From Psychrobacillus mangrovi (GTDB taxonomy: Bacteria > Bacillota > Bacilli > Bacillales_A > Planococcaceae): DNA of 64,000 nt. The translations under genes were made by a program, and so were the position numbers. The DNA lies in assembly GCF_037104765.1 (NCBI RefSeq), contig NZ_JBAWSY010000013.1, forward strand, positions 17,973-81,972, given 5' to 3'. The notes under the pieces were generated by a model that had not been told where the DNA came from, did not search any database, and saw only the letters and a program-made list of their open reading frames with translations. Positions 1 to 8,917 of this stretch are shown piece by piece (the first letter of the stretch is position 1; every line of letters begins with the position of its first letter).

Positions 1-1
1 A

Positions 2-553
2 AATGATTTTATTCGAATGAACATTTCCAACCTAGCAGGTGTTCCTTCGGTAGTATTTGGTTTGCTAGGTTTAACAATTTTTGTTCGGGCTTTAGCTTTA
101 GGAAATAGTGTTTTGGCTGCAGGATTTACGATGAGTTTGTTAATATTACCTGTTATTATCGTTGGTTCTCAGGAAGCAATTCGTGCAGTACCTCAAGATG
201 TTCGAGAAGCTTCATATGGAATGGGAGCGACAAAGTGGCAAACAATTGTTAAAGTTGTCCTACCCTCAGCTATTCCTGGTATTCTTACTGGTGCAATTTT
301 AGCTCTTTCTCGTGCAGTCGGTGAAACGGCACCATTAGTAGTAATTGGTGTTCCAGTAATTATTCAGTTTTTACCTGAAAATTTACTAAGTCAGTTTACT
401 GCACTACCAATGCAAATCTACGATTGGGCTAAAAGACCACAGGCGGAATTCCAATATGTCGCGTCAGCAGGAATTCTAGTTCTCATGGCATTCTTATTGA
501 TCATGAATTCCATCGCTATATTTATTCGAAATAAATTTCAGAAAAGGTACTAA
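2..553 (+). CDS. pstA: Phosphate ABC transporter permease PstA (3' part)
   Basis: This is the C-terminal part of the PstA inner-membrane permease of the high-affinity phosphate importer PstSCAB; the gene begins left of the window and the reading frame is open from base 2. Four or five hydrophobic segments are visible. The ABC-permease EAA-type loop reads EASYGMGATKWQTIVKVVLP, the coupling helix that contacts PstB. The ending IRNKFQKRY is typical. The stop lies 25 bp before pstB, as in a pst operon, so co-transcription is expected and PhoPR control is likely from family knowledge, although no promoter is inside the window. Confidence 0.95.
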   Translation, partial: NDFIRMNISNLAGVPSVVFGLLGLTIFVRALALGNSVLAAGFTMSLLILPVIIVGSQEAIRAVPQDVREASYGMGATKWQTIVKVVLPSAIPGILTGAILALSRAVGETAPLVVIGVPVIIQFLPENLLSQFTALPMQIYDWAKRPQAEFQYVASAGILVLMAFLLIMNSIAIFIRNKFQKRY

Positions 554-578
554 GCTAATTTGTGAATAGGGGGAAGTA

Positions 579-1382
579 ATGATGGTAAAATCTTTAAATA
601 ACGAAACATCACTAAATAATTCAACTTCTAATATTGTATACAACACTCAACAATTAAACTTATGGTATGGTAATCATCATGCTTTAAAAAATATCGATCT
701 TCAAATTAAAGAAAATGAAGTAACAGCAATTATTGGACCTTCTGGTTGCGGTAAATCTACGTATATCAAAACTTTAAATCGAATGGTAGAATTAGTTCCA
801 TCAGTAAAAACTTCCGGTAAAATTTTGTATCGTGATCGTAATATTTTTGATACAGAATACGGTGTGGAAGAATTGCGTACAAAAGTAGGAATGGTTTTCC
901 AAAAACCAAATCCATTTCCAAAATCCATTTATGATAATATTGCATATGGTCCAAGAATCCATGGGATAAAAAATAAGAAAATTCTTGATGAAATAGTAGA
1001 AAAAAGTTTACGCGGTGCAGCTATTTGGGACGAAGTAAAAGATCGCTTATCAACAAATGCGTATAGCCTCTCAGGTGGTCAGCAACAACGTATTTGTATA
1101 GCTCGCTGTCTTGCAATTGAACCTGATGTTATTTTAATGGATGAGCCTACTTCGGCATTAGACCCAATCTCTACATTAAAAGTAGAGGAACTAATTCAGG
1201 AATTGAAAAGTGATTATTCTATCATCATTGTTACACATAATATGCAACAAGCAGCTCGTATTTCTGACAAAACTGCTTTCTTCTTAAACGGAGAAGTGGT
1301 AGAGTTTGATAATACGGATGTGATTTTTTCAACTCCAGAAGATAAGCGTACAGAAGATTATATTTCCGGGCGTTTCGGATGA
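579..1382 (+). CDS. pstB: Phosphate import ATP-binding protein PstB
   Basis: ATPase subunit of the PstSCAB phosphate transporter, 267 residues, full length. The Walker A motif GPSGCGKST, the Q-loop VFQKPNPFPKS, the ABC signature LSGGQQQR and Walker B VILMDEPTSALDP are all intact, followed by the H-loop VTHN. The start is a tandem ATG-ATG behind an AGGGGGAAG ribosome site. It sits between pstA and phoU with short gaps, so it belongs to one operon. B. subtilis carries two pstB genes here; only one is present in this genome. Confidence 0.97.
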   Translation: MMVKSLNNETSLNNSTSNIVYNTQQLNLWYGNHHALKNIDLQIKENEVTAIIGPSGCGKSTYIKTLNRMVELVPSVKTSGKILYRDRNIFDTEYGVEELRTKVGMVFQKPNPFPKSIYDNIAYGPRIHGIKNKKILDEIVEKSLRGAAIWDEVKDRLSTNAYSLSGGQQQRICIARCLAIEPDVILMDEPTSALDPISTLKVEELIQELKSDYSIIIVTHNMQQAARISDKTAFFLNGEVVEFDNTDVIFSTPEDKRTEDYISGRFG

Positions 1383-1400
1383 TGAAAGGGGTAATTAGTG

Positions 1401-2060
1401 ATGGTAGGAAGAGAGAAATTTGATGCGGAATTACAACAAGTTCAGAATTTAATGATTGAATTGAGTAACACAGCTATTAATACACTTAATGCTGCGATGG
1501 ACCATCTGCTTAATAATAATATTGAAGGTGCACTTACGATTATCAATGATGATATTCACATTAACCGTATGGAAGAAGAAATTAATGACCGTGTTATTTT
1601 ACTAATTGCGAAACAGCAGCCAGTTGCTAAAGACTTACGTAGATTAATGGTATTAGTGAAAATTGCAGCTGATATGGAAAGAATCGGAGATTATGCGGTT
1701 AATATAGCAAAAGAAACAATACGCATTGGTAAAGACGAGCATATTGCTCCAATACAATTATTAGACGAAATGCGTGAGAAAACAATAATCATGCTAAAGT
1801 CAATAATCGATGCATTCTTGAATGAAGATATTGAGGAAGCTAAAAAGATTGCAAAACTAGATGATGAAGTAGATGAATTGTATGGTCATGCTATTAGAAC
1901 ACTTCTCTCTGTTGGTGTGGAGCAACCAGAACAACTAAGTCAAGTAACACAACTATCATTTGTTTGTAGATATTTAGAAAGATCTGCTGACCATGCAACA
2001 AATATGGCGGAGCGTTTATTGTTTTTACTAAAAGGAAAGCACTACGAACTAAATAATTAA
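1401..2060 (+). CDS. phoU: Phosphate signalling regulator PhoU
   Basis: PhoU homologue of about 219 residues. It is all-helical with the two PhoU repeats, each carrying a metal-cluster-like motif (E-x3-D type, for example DMERIGDYAVNIAKE near residue 90 and LERSADHATNMAE near 200). In the family it restrains the phosphate transporter and its sensor kinase when phosphate is sufficient. An AAAGGGG site lies 8 bp before ATG 1401; a GTG one codon upstream is an alternative start. It closes the pst operon, since a strong terminator follows directly. Confidence 0.93.
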   Translation: MVGREKFDAELQQVQNLMIELSNTAINTLNAAMDHLLNNNIEGALTIINDDIHINRMEEEINDRVILLIAKQQPVAKDLRRLMVLVKIAADMERIGDYAVNIAKETIRIGKDEHIAPIQLLDEMREKTIIMLKSIIDAFLNEDIEEAKKIAKLDDEVDELYGHAIRTLLSVGVEQPEQLSQVTQLSFVCRYLERSADHATNMAERLLFLLKGKHYELNN

Positions 2061-2062
2061 AA

Positions 2063-2106
2063 AAAAGAGGTCATCCAAAAGTATTTTCTTTTGGTGGCCT
2101 CTTTTA
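2063..2106. terminator. Bidirectional rho-independent terminator
   Basis: A 17-bp inverted repeat with a TATTTT loop, flanked by A-run and T-run, lies between convergent phoU and yqzC, so it can stop both transcripts. Confidence 0.85.
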
Positions 2107-2123
2107 ACCTAATCTTTATCACA

Positions 2124-2615
2124 TTATTTGCCTGTTATCTTTTCTGCAATTTGTTTTAGTGTCATGGATGAATCCAATTCATACTCACCTATTTGAATAC
2201 GTCCAGCTAAATTTTGAGAGACCAAATAATCTTCTATATCTTGCTTGTTTTGAACAATTCCAACATCCTCTAAAATAGAACTAATTTCTTTTGAGTTCAT
2301 TCCTGAAGAAATCACTAAAGTATATTTAGTACTTCCTTCATTCGAATCCGCTGTGGATGCTTCCTCTTTTCCTGATTCAGTTTCATTCGATTCGTCACCA
2401 ACAGGTTGTCCCTTTCGTGCATTTTCCAAATCTAATTGAAGCTGAGCTAATTGTTGTTTTACGGTTTTTAATTCTGCTTGTGACTTTTCGTACGCTTCTT
2501 CAGTGATAGATCGTTTTGAAATGATTTCATCCTCTTGAGTAAAATGTTGAATTTGGAGCAATGCCCCTGCTAAAAACAAACCGATACCAAAAGAACGGAT
2601 GGAAGACCTCTTCAT
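2124..2615 (-). CDS. yqzC: YqzC-like membrane-anchored protein with MltG N-terminal-type domain
   Basis: About 163 residues: one N-terminal membrane segment (FGIGLFLAGALL), a coiled coil around residues 45-80, an acidic Ser/Glu linker, then a C-terminal module (TLVISSGMNSKEISSILEDV...) resembling the LysM-like N-terminal part of endolytic transglycosylase MltG. The catalytic YceG domain is absent. Position after pst and pairing with YqzD match B. subtilis yqzC. The chosen ATG lies 1 bp beyond the yqzD stop with a GGTGG ribosome site; an upstream start would overlap yqzD. A cell-wall-linked role is only a guess. Confidence 0.75.
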   Translation of the reverse strand: MKRSSIRSFGIGLFLAGALLQIQHFTQEDEIISKRSITEEAYEKSQAELKTVKQQLAQLQLDLENARKGQPVGDESNETESGKEEASTADSNEGSTKYTLVISSGMNSKEISSILEDVGIVQNKQDIEDYLVSQNLAGRIQIGEYELDSSMTLKQIAEKITGK

Positions 2616-2616
2616 C

Positions 2617-2967
2617 TCATTTTCCACCGCCAATAACGTATTTTACTTCTTCTACAGAAAGGGAAGACCTCTTGCTTATTTCCGGTAATGAAAAGCCCTG
2701 TTTATGTAATGCTAGTACTTGGCTTTTAATAATTTCATGTATAACAGGTTTTGTTTTTTGCTTTTTGGGAACAGTTATTTTTGAGCCTTCTAATAATAAT
2801 TCTTCTTCAACAATTTTTAGTCTTCGTTTAATAGCACTTGTTTCTTGATATAATGTAATGGAGAGTTCCTCCACTTCTGACTCCATCTTTTTAGTGGAGT
2901 CCTTTACAAAAAAGGAAACAATGATTAGTAAAACTCCAATACTCATGATAATAATTGCATAGCTCAT
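2617..2967 (-). CDS. yqzD: YqzD-like small membrane protein
   Basis: About 116 residues, close to the 117 of B. subtilis YqzD. It has one N-terminal membrane helix (AIIIMSIGVLLIIVSFF), a charged coiled-coil middle, and a C-terminal helix-turn-helix-like stretch (LALHKQGFSLPEISKRSSLS). The start is ATG 2967, six bases after GAGGTG; a GTG three codons upstream overlaps that ribosome site. It is transcribed first in the yqzD-yqzC pair. Function is not established. Confidence 0.75.
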   Translation of the reverse strand: MSYAIIIMSIGVLLIIVSFFVKDSTKKMESEVEELSITLYQETSAIKRRLKIVEEELLLEGSKITVPKKQKTKPVIHEIIKSQVLALHKQGFSLPEISKRSSLSVEEVKYVIGGGK

Positions 2968-3067
2968 TTTATTCACCTCAAAATTATTACTTCTTTTATA
3001 ATAGTAACATATACCAAAAAACTTTGAATTAATTCTTTTATTAAATAGTAGATTTTCTTGGATAATA

Positions 3068-3076
3068 TGCTATAAT
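3068..3076 (+). promoter_or_regulatory. Extended -10 promoter of rpmG
   Basis: TGCTATAAT (TG-N-TATAAT) lies about 70 bp before rpmG; no good -35 hexamer is present, typical of extended -10 promoters. Confidence 0.5.
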
Positions 3077-3142
3077 GGGTTAGTCGTATAAATCATGCTC
3101 AGATTTTATATTTCATCCTGTAAAAGAGTGGGAGGGACAACC

Positions 3143-3292
3143 ATGCGCGTTAATATTACATTAGCTTGTACAGATTGCGGAGAGCGCAACTATATTTCTA
3201 AGAAAAACAAGCGTAACAATCCAGAACGTCTTGAACTTAAAAAATATTGCTCACGTGAAAAGAAAATGACTCTTCATAGAGAAACTAAATAA
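3143..3292 (+). CDS. rpmG: 50S ribosomal protein L33
   Basis: 49-residue L33 of the RpmGA type beginning MRVNITLACTDCGERNY, with the CxxC knuckle and the typical ending LKKYCSREKKMTLHRETK. The start ATG 3143 follows GGGAGGGA; a longer upstream reading frame is not conserved and was discarded. It is monocistronic, with its own promoter and terminator. B. subtilis has its rpmGA in the same place. Confidence 0.97.
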   Translation: MRVNITLACTDCGERNYISKKNKRNNPERLELKKYCSREKKMTLHRETK

Positions 3293-3301
3293 TAACCTAA
3301 G

Positions 3302-3330
3302 CCAAAACCAACTTCGGTTTTGGTTTTTTT
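3302..3330 (+). terminator. Terminator after rpmG
   Basis: Eight-bp stem CCAAAACC/GGTTTTGG, six-base loop AACTTC, followed by a T-run. Confidence 0.9.
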
Positions 3331-3356
3331 CTATGTAAAAATCGGAGGGAAATGAC

Positions 3357-3944
3357 ATGAAAAAGAAAGAGTTAAGAGAAGAAATGAAACAACAACTATC
3401 TTCACTCAAGAAGTCCTCCTATGAAATTTTTTCAAAAGAAATCGAGCGTAGCTTTATTACATTACAAAGTGTAAAACAAGCATCTACTATAGGTATAACC
3501 ATCTCCCATTTTCCGGAGGTGGATACTGAAGGAATTATCCGCACGCTGTGGGAAATGGGCAAAACAGTAGTAGTGCCCAAATGCTCGCCAAAAGAACGGA
3601 TAATGACTTTTTATAAGCTAGAGAGCTACAATCAATTAGAAAAAGTGTATATGCATTTATTAGAGCCAAATCCATTGGTAACGACTGCAGTAGCTCCGAA
3701 GGATATCGATCTTCTAGTTGTTCCTGGAATAGCTTATAGCTTATCTGGTCATAGAATAGGATACGGAGGCGGTTATTACGATCGGTTTTTAATGAATTAC
3801 GAAGGAAATAAGATTTCTTTAGCATTTGATTTTCAATTAAGGGATGACTTGGAAAAGGAGAGTTTTGATCTCCCAGTGGACATGATCATTACCGATAAGC
3901 AAATGATAAAATGTCATTTATACCGGAACGAGGATCGGCGATAG
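3357..3944 (+). CDS. yqgN: 5-formyltetrahydrofolate cyclo-ligase
   Basis: 195 residues, full length for the family. The enzyme converts 5-formyl-THF to 5,10-methenyl-THF with ATP. The signature PGIAYSLSGHRIGYGGGYYDR (residues about 122-142) carries the conserved glycine-rich substrate loop; the N-terminal KKELREEMKQQL helix is also typical. It sits downstream of rpmG and overlaps nothing essential; yqgQ follows after 2 bp. The ribosome site is GGAGGGAA. Constitutive one-carbon metabolism is expected. Confidence 0.95.
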   Translation: MKKKELREEMKQQLSSLKKSSYEIFSKEIERSFITLQSVKQASTIGITISHFPEVDTEGIIRTLWEMGKTVVVPKCSPKERIMTFYKLESYNQLEKVYMHLLEPNPLVTTAVAPKDIDLLVVPGIAYSLSGHRIGYGGGYYDRFLMNYEGNKISLAFDFQLRDDLEKESFDLPVDMIITDKQMIKCHLYRNEDRR

Positions 3945-3946
3945 AT

Positions 3947-4138
3947 ATGAAGACAGTATATGATGTTATGCAGCTTTTAAAACGATTCGGTACGTACATT
4001 TATACAAAAGATCGTATCGCGGATCTTGAACTAATGGAAGATGAAATAAAAGAATTATATAAAATGCAAATGATTGAAGCTCAAGACTTTCAACTCGCAT
4101 TGCTTATACTTCGACAAGAAAAAAATAATCTTAAGTAA
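3947..4138 (+). CDS. yqgQ: YqgQ family protein (DUF910)
   Basis: 63-residue, mostly helical protein beginning MKTVYDVMQLLKRFGTYIYT, a recognisable DUF910/YqgQ sequence. ATG 3947 was preferred over an upstream in-frame ATG lying inside yqgN. It is translationally coupled to yqgN. In B. subtilis the rhomboid protease yqgP lies before it and glucokinase glcK after it; both are absent here. Its function is unknown, though YqgQ structures have been described as possible nucleic-acid binders. Confidence 0.85.
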   Translation: MKTVYDVMQLLKRFGTYIYTKDRIADLELMEDEIKELYKMQMIEAQDFQLALLILRQEKNNLK

Positions 4139-4171
4139 TAATGGCGATTAATAGGCAAATTAATCACTTCG

Positions 4172-4217
4172 GACTGTAGACAACTCGAAAAAAACGAGTT
4201 GTTTACAGTCTTTATAT
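4172..4217 (+). terminator. Terminator after yqgQ
   Basis: A 16-bp arm (GACTGTAGACAACTCG) pairs almost perfectly with its complement across an AAAAAA loop; a T-rich tail follows. Confidence 0.88.
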
Positions 4218-4502
4218 TTATAGGGAAGTTCAAGTTTTCAGAAGCTTACCGAGGATGATGCCTAGGGAACGCTCATTTATAACAATAAAATGATAAATTA
4301 ATCCCCATTTTATATTCTTTTTGCTAAAAAAGGAAACTTTTTTAGTTTTAACACGTTTAATAGAGGGTAACAAAATTAAGGACCTGTAAAATTATATCAA
4401 ATGAAGATATCATTTATATTGATTTATTGTTAAGAAAGGATTAAGATATATTTTGTTACTTTTATTCCTACTTAAGAGTACAAAATAGGGGAGGATGTAG
4501 GC
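4218..4502 (+). other. Upstream region of ltaS
   Basis: No gene is visible. A possible promoter is TTGATT (4419-4424), 17-bp spacer, TAAGAT (4442-4447), about 55 bp before ltaS; it is weak. The ribosome site GGGGAGG is strong. Confidence 0.4.
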
Positions 4503-6407
4503 ATGAAAAAGAATAATTGGCCGACACATTCTATTCTTGTTATAGCTATTGTGGCAACTTGGATTAAAACATATGTGGTTTACCACACAAGCTTTGATTT
4601 GAAAATCGAGAATATGATGCAACAAGTGATATTATTTATAAGCCCGTTGAGCTTTCTTTTATTTGTATATGGGTTATCACTTTTCTTTAAAAGTCCAAAA
4701 GCAAGAAATAGATATATCGTTATAACAAATGCGGTTCTTACAATCATACTATATGCTAATGCGGTGTTCTACCGTTTCTTTACAGACTTTATAACGTTGC
4801 CTGTATTATTCCAAACGAGCAATTTTGGTGATTTAGGATCATCTGCTATGGAAAGTATTTACTTTACGGATATTTTCTTCTTTACAGATGTAGTATTCCT
4901 TATAATTGCTTTAAAATGGTTAAAAATAGGTGATAAAATATCGGTTGTAAAATCCACGACAAGAAGAGCATACTTTGTATTTGCTGCTGCCGTGTTATTT
5001 TTAAATTTAGGGTTAGCTGAAATTGAAAGACCACAACTTCTTACAAGAAGTTTTGACCGTGAAATGTTAGTAAAAAATTTAGGGCCTTACAATTATCATC
5101 TGTATGACATTTATATTCAGTCTAAGTCTCATGCACAGCGAGCACTTGCTGATGGTAGTGAACTTGTAGAGGTTAATAACTATGTACGATCTAACCAAGC
5201 TGAACCTAACGCTGAAATGTTTGGGCTTGCAGATGGTCGTAATTTAATCGTGGTTTCTATGGAGTCATTACAAAACTTTGTTATTAATAATGACATGAAT
5301 GGATATGAAGTTACCCCATTCTTAAATTCTTTGACTAAAGATAAAGATACGTTTTACTTCTCTAACTTTTATCATCAAACAGGTCTAGGTAAAACATCCG
5401 ACTCAGAGTTTATTGTGGAGAATTCACTCTACGGACTTGGTGGAGGAGCAGTATTCTTTACACATGGAGGAAATAAGTTTCATTCCATGGCTGAAAGCTT
5501 AAATGAAAAAGGTTATTACACAAACGTAATGCATCCGAATAATAAAAGCTTCTGGAATCGTGATATGATGTATCAAGCACTTTCTATTCAAAAGTTCTAT
5601 GATGTCAATAGTTATGTTGTAAACGAAGGCGATGCAGTTAACTGGGGAATGAAGGATATTCCATTCTTTGAACAATCCGTTGACCATATGGCCCAAATGC
5701 CACAACCTTTCTATTCAAGACTAATTACTTTAACAAATCATCATCCATTTGATTTAGACGAAGAGGATCAACTTATCCCTCCATATAATTCAAATTCACG
5801 TACATTGAACAAGTATTTCCAATCTGCACGTTATATGGATGAAGCATTAAAGTCGTTCTTTGAGGATTTAAAAGCACAAGGCTTATATGATAATTCAATA
5901 ATTGTTATGTATGGGGATCATTATGGCATTTCTGAGAACCACAATGCTGCAATGGCACAATATTTAGGAAAAGAAATTACACCATACGAATCTGCAAAAC
6001 TTCAAAGAGTTCCATTTTTCGTTCATATTCCTAATAGCGGAGTTGGAAAAGAAGTAACAGAAACTGCTGGTCAAATTGATATTAGACCAACTGTATTGCA
6101 CTTACTTGGCATAGAAACAGCTAAAGATATGCAATTAGGAGCAGATGTATTTTCTGAGGACCATGAGGATTTTGTCGTTTTCCGAAATGGTGATTTTGTA
6201 ACAGATAAATTGGTTTTTGCTGGAAACGCTTGTTATGATAATGAAACAGGATTGCAAATTGATATAGGAAGTTGTGAGCCGTATATCGAGCGAGCAGCAC
6301 AAGAGCTAGGATATTCCGATCAGATTATTAATGGTGATTTACTTCGTTTCTATGATCTCAAAACCGGAAACCTCTTAATTGATGAAGCTGAAAAAGAAGA
6401 GCAGTAA
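4503..6407 (+). CDS. ltaS: Lipoteichoic acid synthase
   Basis: 634 residues, full length for LtaS/YqgS-type glycerolphosphate transferases. Five N-terminal membrane helices (residues about 10-190) precede an extracellular alkaline-phosphatase-like sulfatase domain. The catalytic threonine is visible in GKTSDSEF (T298), along with SMES (metal site), MYGDHYG and NHHPFD motifs. It builds the polyglycerolphosphate chain of lipoteichoic acid from phosphatidylglycerol on the outer membrane face. It keeps the B. subtilis yqgS position; cell-envelope-stress control is known for relatives but not visible here. Confidence 0.96.
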   Translation: MKKNNWPTHSILVIAIVATWIKTYVVYHTSFDLKIENMMQQVILFISPLSFLLFVYGLSLFFKSPKARNRYIVITNAVLTIILYANAVFYRFFTDFITLPVLFQTSNFGDLGSSAMESIYFTDIFFFTDVVFLIIALKWLKIGDKISVVKSTTRRAYFVFAAAVLFLNLGLAEIERPQLLTRSFDREMLVKNLGPYNYHLYDIYIQSKSHAQRALADGSELVEVNNYVRSNQAEPNAEMFGLADGRNLIVVSMESLQNFVINNDMNGYEVTPFLNSLTKDKDTFYFSNFYHQTGLGKTSDSEFIVENSLYGLGGGAVFFTHGGNKFHSMAESLNEKGYYTNVMHPNNKSFWNRDMMYQALSIQKFYDVNSYVVNEGDAVNWGMKDIPFFEQSVDHMAQMPQPFYSRLITLTNHHPFDLDEEDQLIPPYNSNSRTLNKYFQSARYMDEALKSFFEDLKAQGLYDNSIIVMYGDHYGISENHNAAMAQYLGKEITPYESAKLQRVPFFVHIPNSGVGKEVTETAGQIDIRPTVLHLLGIETAKDMQLGADVFSEDHEDFVVFRNGDFVTDKLVFAGNACYDNETGLQIDIGSCEPYIERAAQELGYSDQIINGDLLRFYDLKTGNLLIDEAEKEEQ

Positions 6408-6411
6408 TAAC

Positions 6412-6445
6412 AAAGCACAGACACTTCAAAGTCTGTGCTTTTTTA
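6412..6445 (+). terminator. Terminator after ltaS
   Basis: AAAGCACAGAC pairs with GTCTGTGCTTT across a short loop, then a T-run. Confidence 0.9.
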
Positions 6446-6501
6446 TGAAACAAAAGTACTTGTCGTGCGTCTAATAGTATAACGGTGAAGGGGGGAGTCA
6501 A

Positions 6502-7608
6502 TTGAAGAGAATTGGTATACTTATTGTTTTTATTTTATTGCTTCAAGCTTGTACAGAGACTAAAATACCAGTGAAGGAACAAGTAAAGACACCGATTACG
6601 GAAGAAGTTTCTGTCCCAGAAAATACTTCACCATCACTTACTAAAGAAATACCTTCCATTTCAATGGCTTCCTCAAGCTTTCACAGTGTGATAGGTTGGC
6701 TATCTAATGATGATATTGCTTTTGTGCTAATGGATAAAGGACAATGGACGGTTCAATCGTATTCCGTTTCTCATGATACTTGGAAGGTTATTTACACTTC
6801 ATCCCTACCCATTATTCAAGCTTCTATACATCCTAACAAAGAATTGATATTATTACATACCTCTAATAATTCTTCTTCAGCAGAAGTGCAGATTATACAT
6901 AAGAATGGTTATTTAGTACAAAGTTTAACTTTTGAATCAGATGAATTATACATGGATTGGCACCCAACAAATCAAGATTTGATTGTATTTACGACGTTTT
7001 ATGAGGATTGGACCTTCAATACATTTGTTTATGATGGTTCTACTCAAAAGCTACAAGCGATTGAAGTAGAAAATCCATTCGTTAAGTGGTATGATGAAGA
7101 ACATTTGATGGTGTTTAGAGGGTCAGAGAGCAGTCTAGATGGATATGAATTAATGTTGTATTCTATTCAAGACAAGTCCCTGAAAGAAACAGGGATAACT
7201 CATTTAGTGGATGTTCAAAATTTAGGTGAAAGCTTGTTGTATATTCAAATAAATGAACCTAAAAATATATATGAGTATCGCTTGCAAGATAAGCTCGAAA
7301 ATTTCATTGAGTGGACTTCCCCTGCTATTAGCAATTATTCTGAATGGGTTATTCCAACCATTTCAATTGTAAATACAGATGAATTATTTATTATTAAACC
7401 AATCCAAGCCGGAAATATAGATGAGATTGAGCAAAAGGGAGTTCTTTCATTTTTTTCAATGGAAGGTGAGCAAGAGTTAGGGGAAATATCGACTCAACCG
7501 ATTGATTGCGCACCAAACAGAGAAACCTGCCTTGCAGGATATGAGAAGGATCATTGGATTCAAATAAAGCCCTTCGAAGAACAACGTTGGTTACAATTAA
7601 AGGAATAG
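6502..7608 (+). CDS. yqgU: YqgU-like lipoprotein
   Basis: 368 residues starting at TTG behind GGGGGAG. The signal peptide ends in a lipobox (LLLLQAC, Cys17), so the protein should be a membrane-anchored lipoprotein. The body is rich in short beta-strand repeats with W/D turns (GWLSNDDIAFVL, WHPTNQDLIVF, KWYDEEHLMVF), consistent with a beta-propeller fold as in YqgU. Position after ltaS matches B. subtilis. No enzyme motif is visible and the function is unknown. Confidence 0.8.
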   Translation: MKRIGILIVFILLLQACTETKIPVKEQVKTPITEEVSVPENTSPSLTKEIPSISMASSSFHSVIGWLSNDDIAFVLMDKGQWTVQSYSVSHDTWKVIYTSSLPIIQASIHPNKELILLHTSNNSSSAEVQIIHKNGYLVQSLTFESDELYMDWHPTNQDLIVFTTFYEDWTFNTFVYDGSTQKLQAIEVENPFVKWYDEEHLMVFRGSESSLDGYELMLYSIQDKSLKETGITHLVDVQNLGESLLYIQINEPKNIYEYRLQDKLENFIEWTSPAISNYSEWVIPTISIVNTDELFIIKPIQAGNIDEIEQKGVLSFFSMEGEQELGEISTQPIDCAPNRETCLAGYEKDHWIQIKPFEEQRWLQLKE

Positions 7609-7646
7609 AAAAAAGCTGCTGTACAACTTGTACAACAGCTTTTTTC
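7609..7646. terminator. Terminator after yqgU
   Basis: AAAAGCTGCTGTAC pairs with GTACAACAGCTTTT with one bulge; T-run on one side, A-run on the other, serving convergent yqgU and yqgW. Confidence 0.87.
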
Positions 7647-7654
7647 ATAACGTT

Positions 7655-7834
7655 TTAATGTAGGCTTGGTGGAAAACCTTGGTTCACAATTGTCATGACA
7701 GTAAAGAAGCCAAAAACAGCAAATGTACCAAAGTTAAATAGAACTCCTAGCACATTCTTTTCTTTGAAAGCTTGGATAGTGCCGATTACAGCTAAAACTG
7801 TAACGAGTCCGAAAATAACCATTAATAAGTTCAT
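7655..7834 (-). CDS. yqgW: Small membrane protein, DUF2759 (YqgW)
   Basis: 59 residues with two membrane helices (LLMVIFGLVTVLAVIGTIQA and a second around TFAVFGFFTVMTIV) and the ending GFPPSLH. It recognisably belongs to the DUF2759 family. ATG 7834 lies six bases after GAGGAGTG; the longer upstream frame was rejected. The neighbour order yqgU-yqgW-yqgX is as in B. subtilis. Function unknown. Confidence 0.83.
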   Translation of the reverse strand: MNLLMVIFGLVTVLAVIGTIQAFKEKNVLGVLFNFGTFAVFGFFTVMTIVNQGFPPSLH

Positions 7835-7977
7835 GAAAGACACTCCTCTCGACATCAGAAAATGAATGTCGCTATACATATTCCTCTTCTATTGTAATTG
7901 TATTCCCCTTTTTTGTCGAGTGAAAAAAGTGGCGAATCATTGAACAACGATTTAGAAACGATTAAAATAGGGAAGAG

Positions 7978-8625
7978 GTGATTGTTATATTAAATGTAAG
8001 ATCTTATCCATTAGGGTATATTCAAACAAACTGTTATATCGTATCAAACGCTGCCAAACGATCCTTAATCTTTGATCCTGGTGGAGATCCAGAAAAGCTA
8101 ATAAATGAACTGAAACGACTGAATGTAAAGCCGGTCGCTATCTTGTTAACGCACGCTCATTTTGATCATATAGGTGCGGTAGATCCAATAAGAGATACAT
8201 TTTCCATTCCTGTGTATATACATAATGCCGAAAAGAAATGGTTGATGGATCCCGCTAAAAACGGTTCTGGCAAATATGCTGAAATCCCATCTATTACTTG
8301 TAAAGAAGCAGATGTGATTTTATCAAACGAGTCAAATTTAAAGATAGATGATTTTTCCTTTAAAGTTTTTCACACGCCGGGCCATTCACCAGGTAGTTTA
8401 ACGTATTATTTTGAAAATGATTCTTTTGCAATCGTAGGCGATACACTTTTTCAAAATAGTGTGGGAAGAACGGATCTTCCAGGAGGAAACAACGCAGAAC
8501 TAATGAAGTCCATTCATACAAAATTATTAACCTTGCCGGAAACAACAATTTTATATCCTGGTCATGGTCCTGAGACTACACCAGAGGATGAAATGGAATC
8601 AAATCCATTTTTAAATGGTTTTTGA
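7978..8625 (+). CDS. yqgX: Metallo-beta-lactamase-fold hydrolase (YqgX, glyoxalase II-like)
   Basis: 215 residues. Metal-binding motif THAHFDHIGA, then HTPGHSPGS, VGDTLF and YPGHGPETT supply the dinuclear zinc ligands of glyoxalase II-like enzymes, so hydrolysis of a thiol-ester (possibly a bacillithiol adduct) is likely. The start is uncertain: GTG 7978 overlaps the AGAGGTG ribosome site, and no ATG is near. A rare ATA/TTA-type start around 7987-7990 would give better spacing and still keep NVRSYPLG. Neighbours match the yqg order. Confidence 0.88.
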   Translation: MIVILNVRSYPLGYIQTNCYIVSNAAKRSLIFDPGGDPEKLINELKRLNVKPVAILLTHAHFDHIGAVDPIRDTFSIPVYIHNAEKKWLMDPAKNGSGKYAEIPSITCKEADVILSNESNLKIDDFSFKVFHTPGHSPGSLTYYFENDSFAIVGDTLFQNSVGRTDLPGGNNAELMKSIHTKLLTLPETTILYPGHGPETTPEDEMESNPFLNGF

Positions 8626-8632
8626 CCATAAT

Positions 8633-8664
8633 AAAAGCAGCTCATTAAATGAGCTGCTTTTTTC
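8633..8664. terminator. Terminator between yqgX and yqgY
   Basis: Perfect inverted repeat AAAAGCAGCTCATT/AATGAGCTGCTTTT between convergent genes. Confidence 0.92.
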
Positions 8665-8674
8665 TGGACAAATA

Positions 8675-8917
8675 TTAATGTCCAGCCCCTGGTACGTGAA
8701 TAAACGTTGTATAGTATGTAAAACCAGCGAAGAAGAACATTAGGTAAGCTCCAAAGATGTACATATACATACGTTCAGAAAGGTTTAAAAACCCTAAAAG
8801 AAGGAAAATCCCCGTATTTGCTAAAAATAGTAAAGAAGCTTCTGTCATATCACCTAAATAAAACATAACTGCAAAAATCCCTGTCCAGAAAGCCATTACT
8901 TTATACATATTGCCCAT
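8675..8917 (-). CDS. yqgY: DUF2626 membrane protein (YqgY)
   Basis: 80 residues with three hydrophobic segments and the invariant-looking ending FIHVPGAGH, characteristic of DUF2626/YqgY. ATG 8917 follows GGAGGGACT; the upstream in-frame ATG has no ribosome site. Location between yqgX and the comG region is as in B. subtilis. Function unknown. Confidence 0.88.
   Translation of the reverse strand: MGNMYKVMAFWTGIFAVMFYLGDMTEASLLFLANTGIFLLLGFLNLSERMYMYIFGAYLMFFFAGFTYYTTFIHVPGAGH

Noticed and set aside
3535..3825. Minus-strand 96-codon frame inside yqgN
   Set aside because: Shadow of a strongly conserved gene on the other strand.
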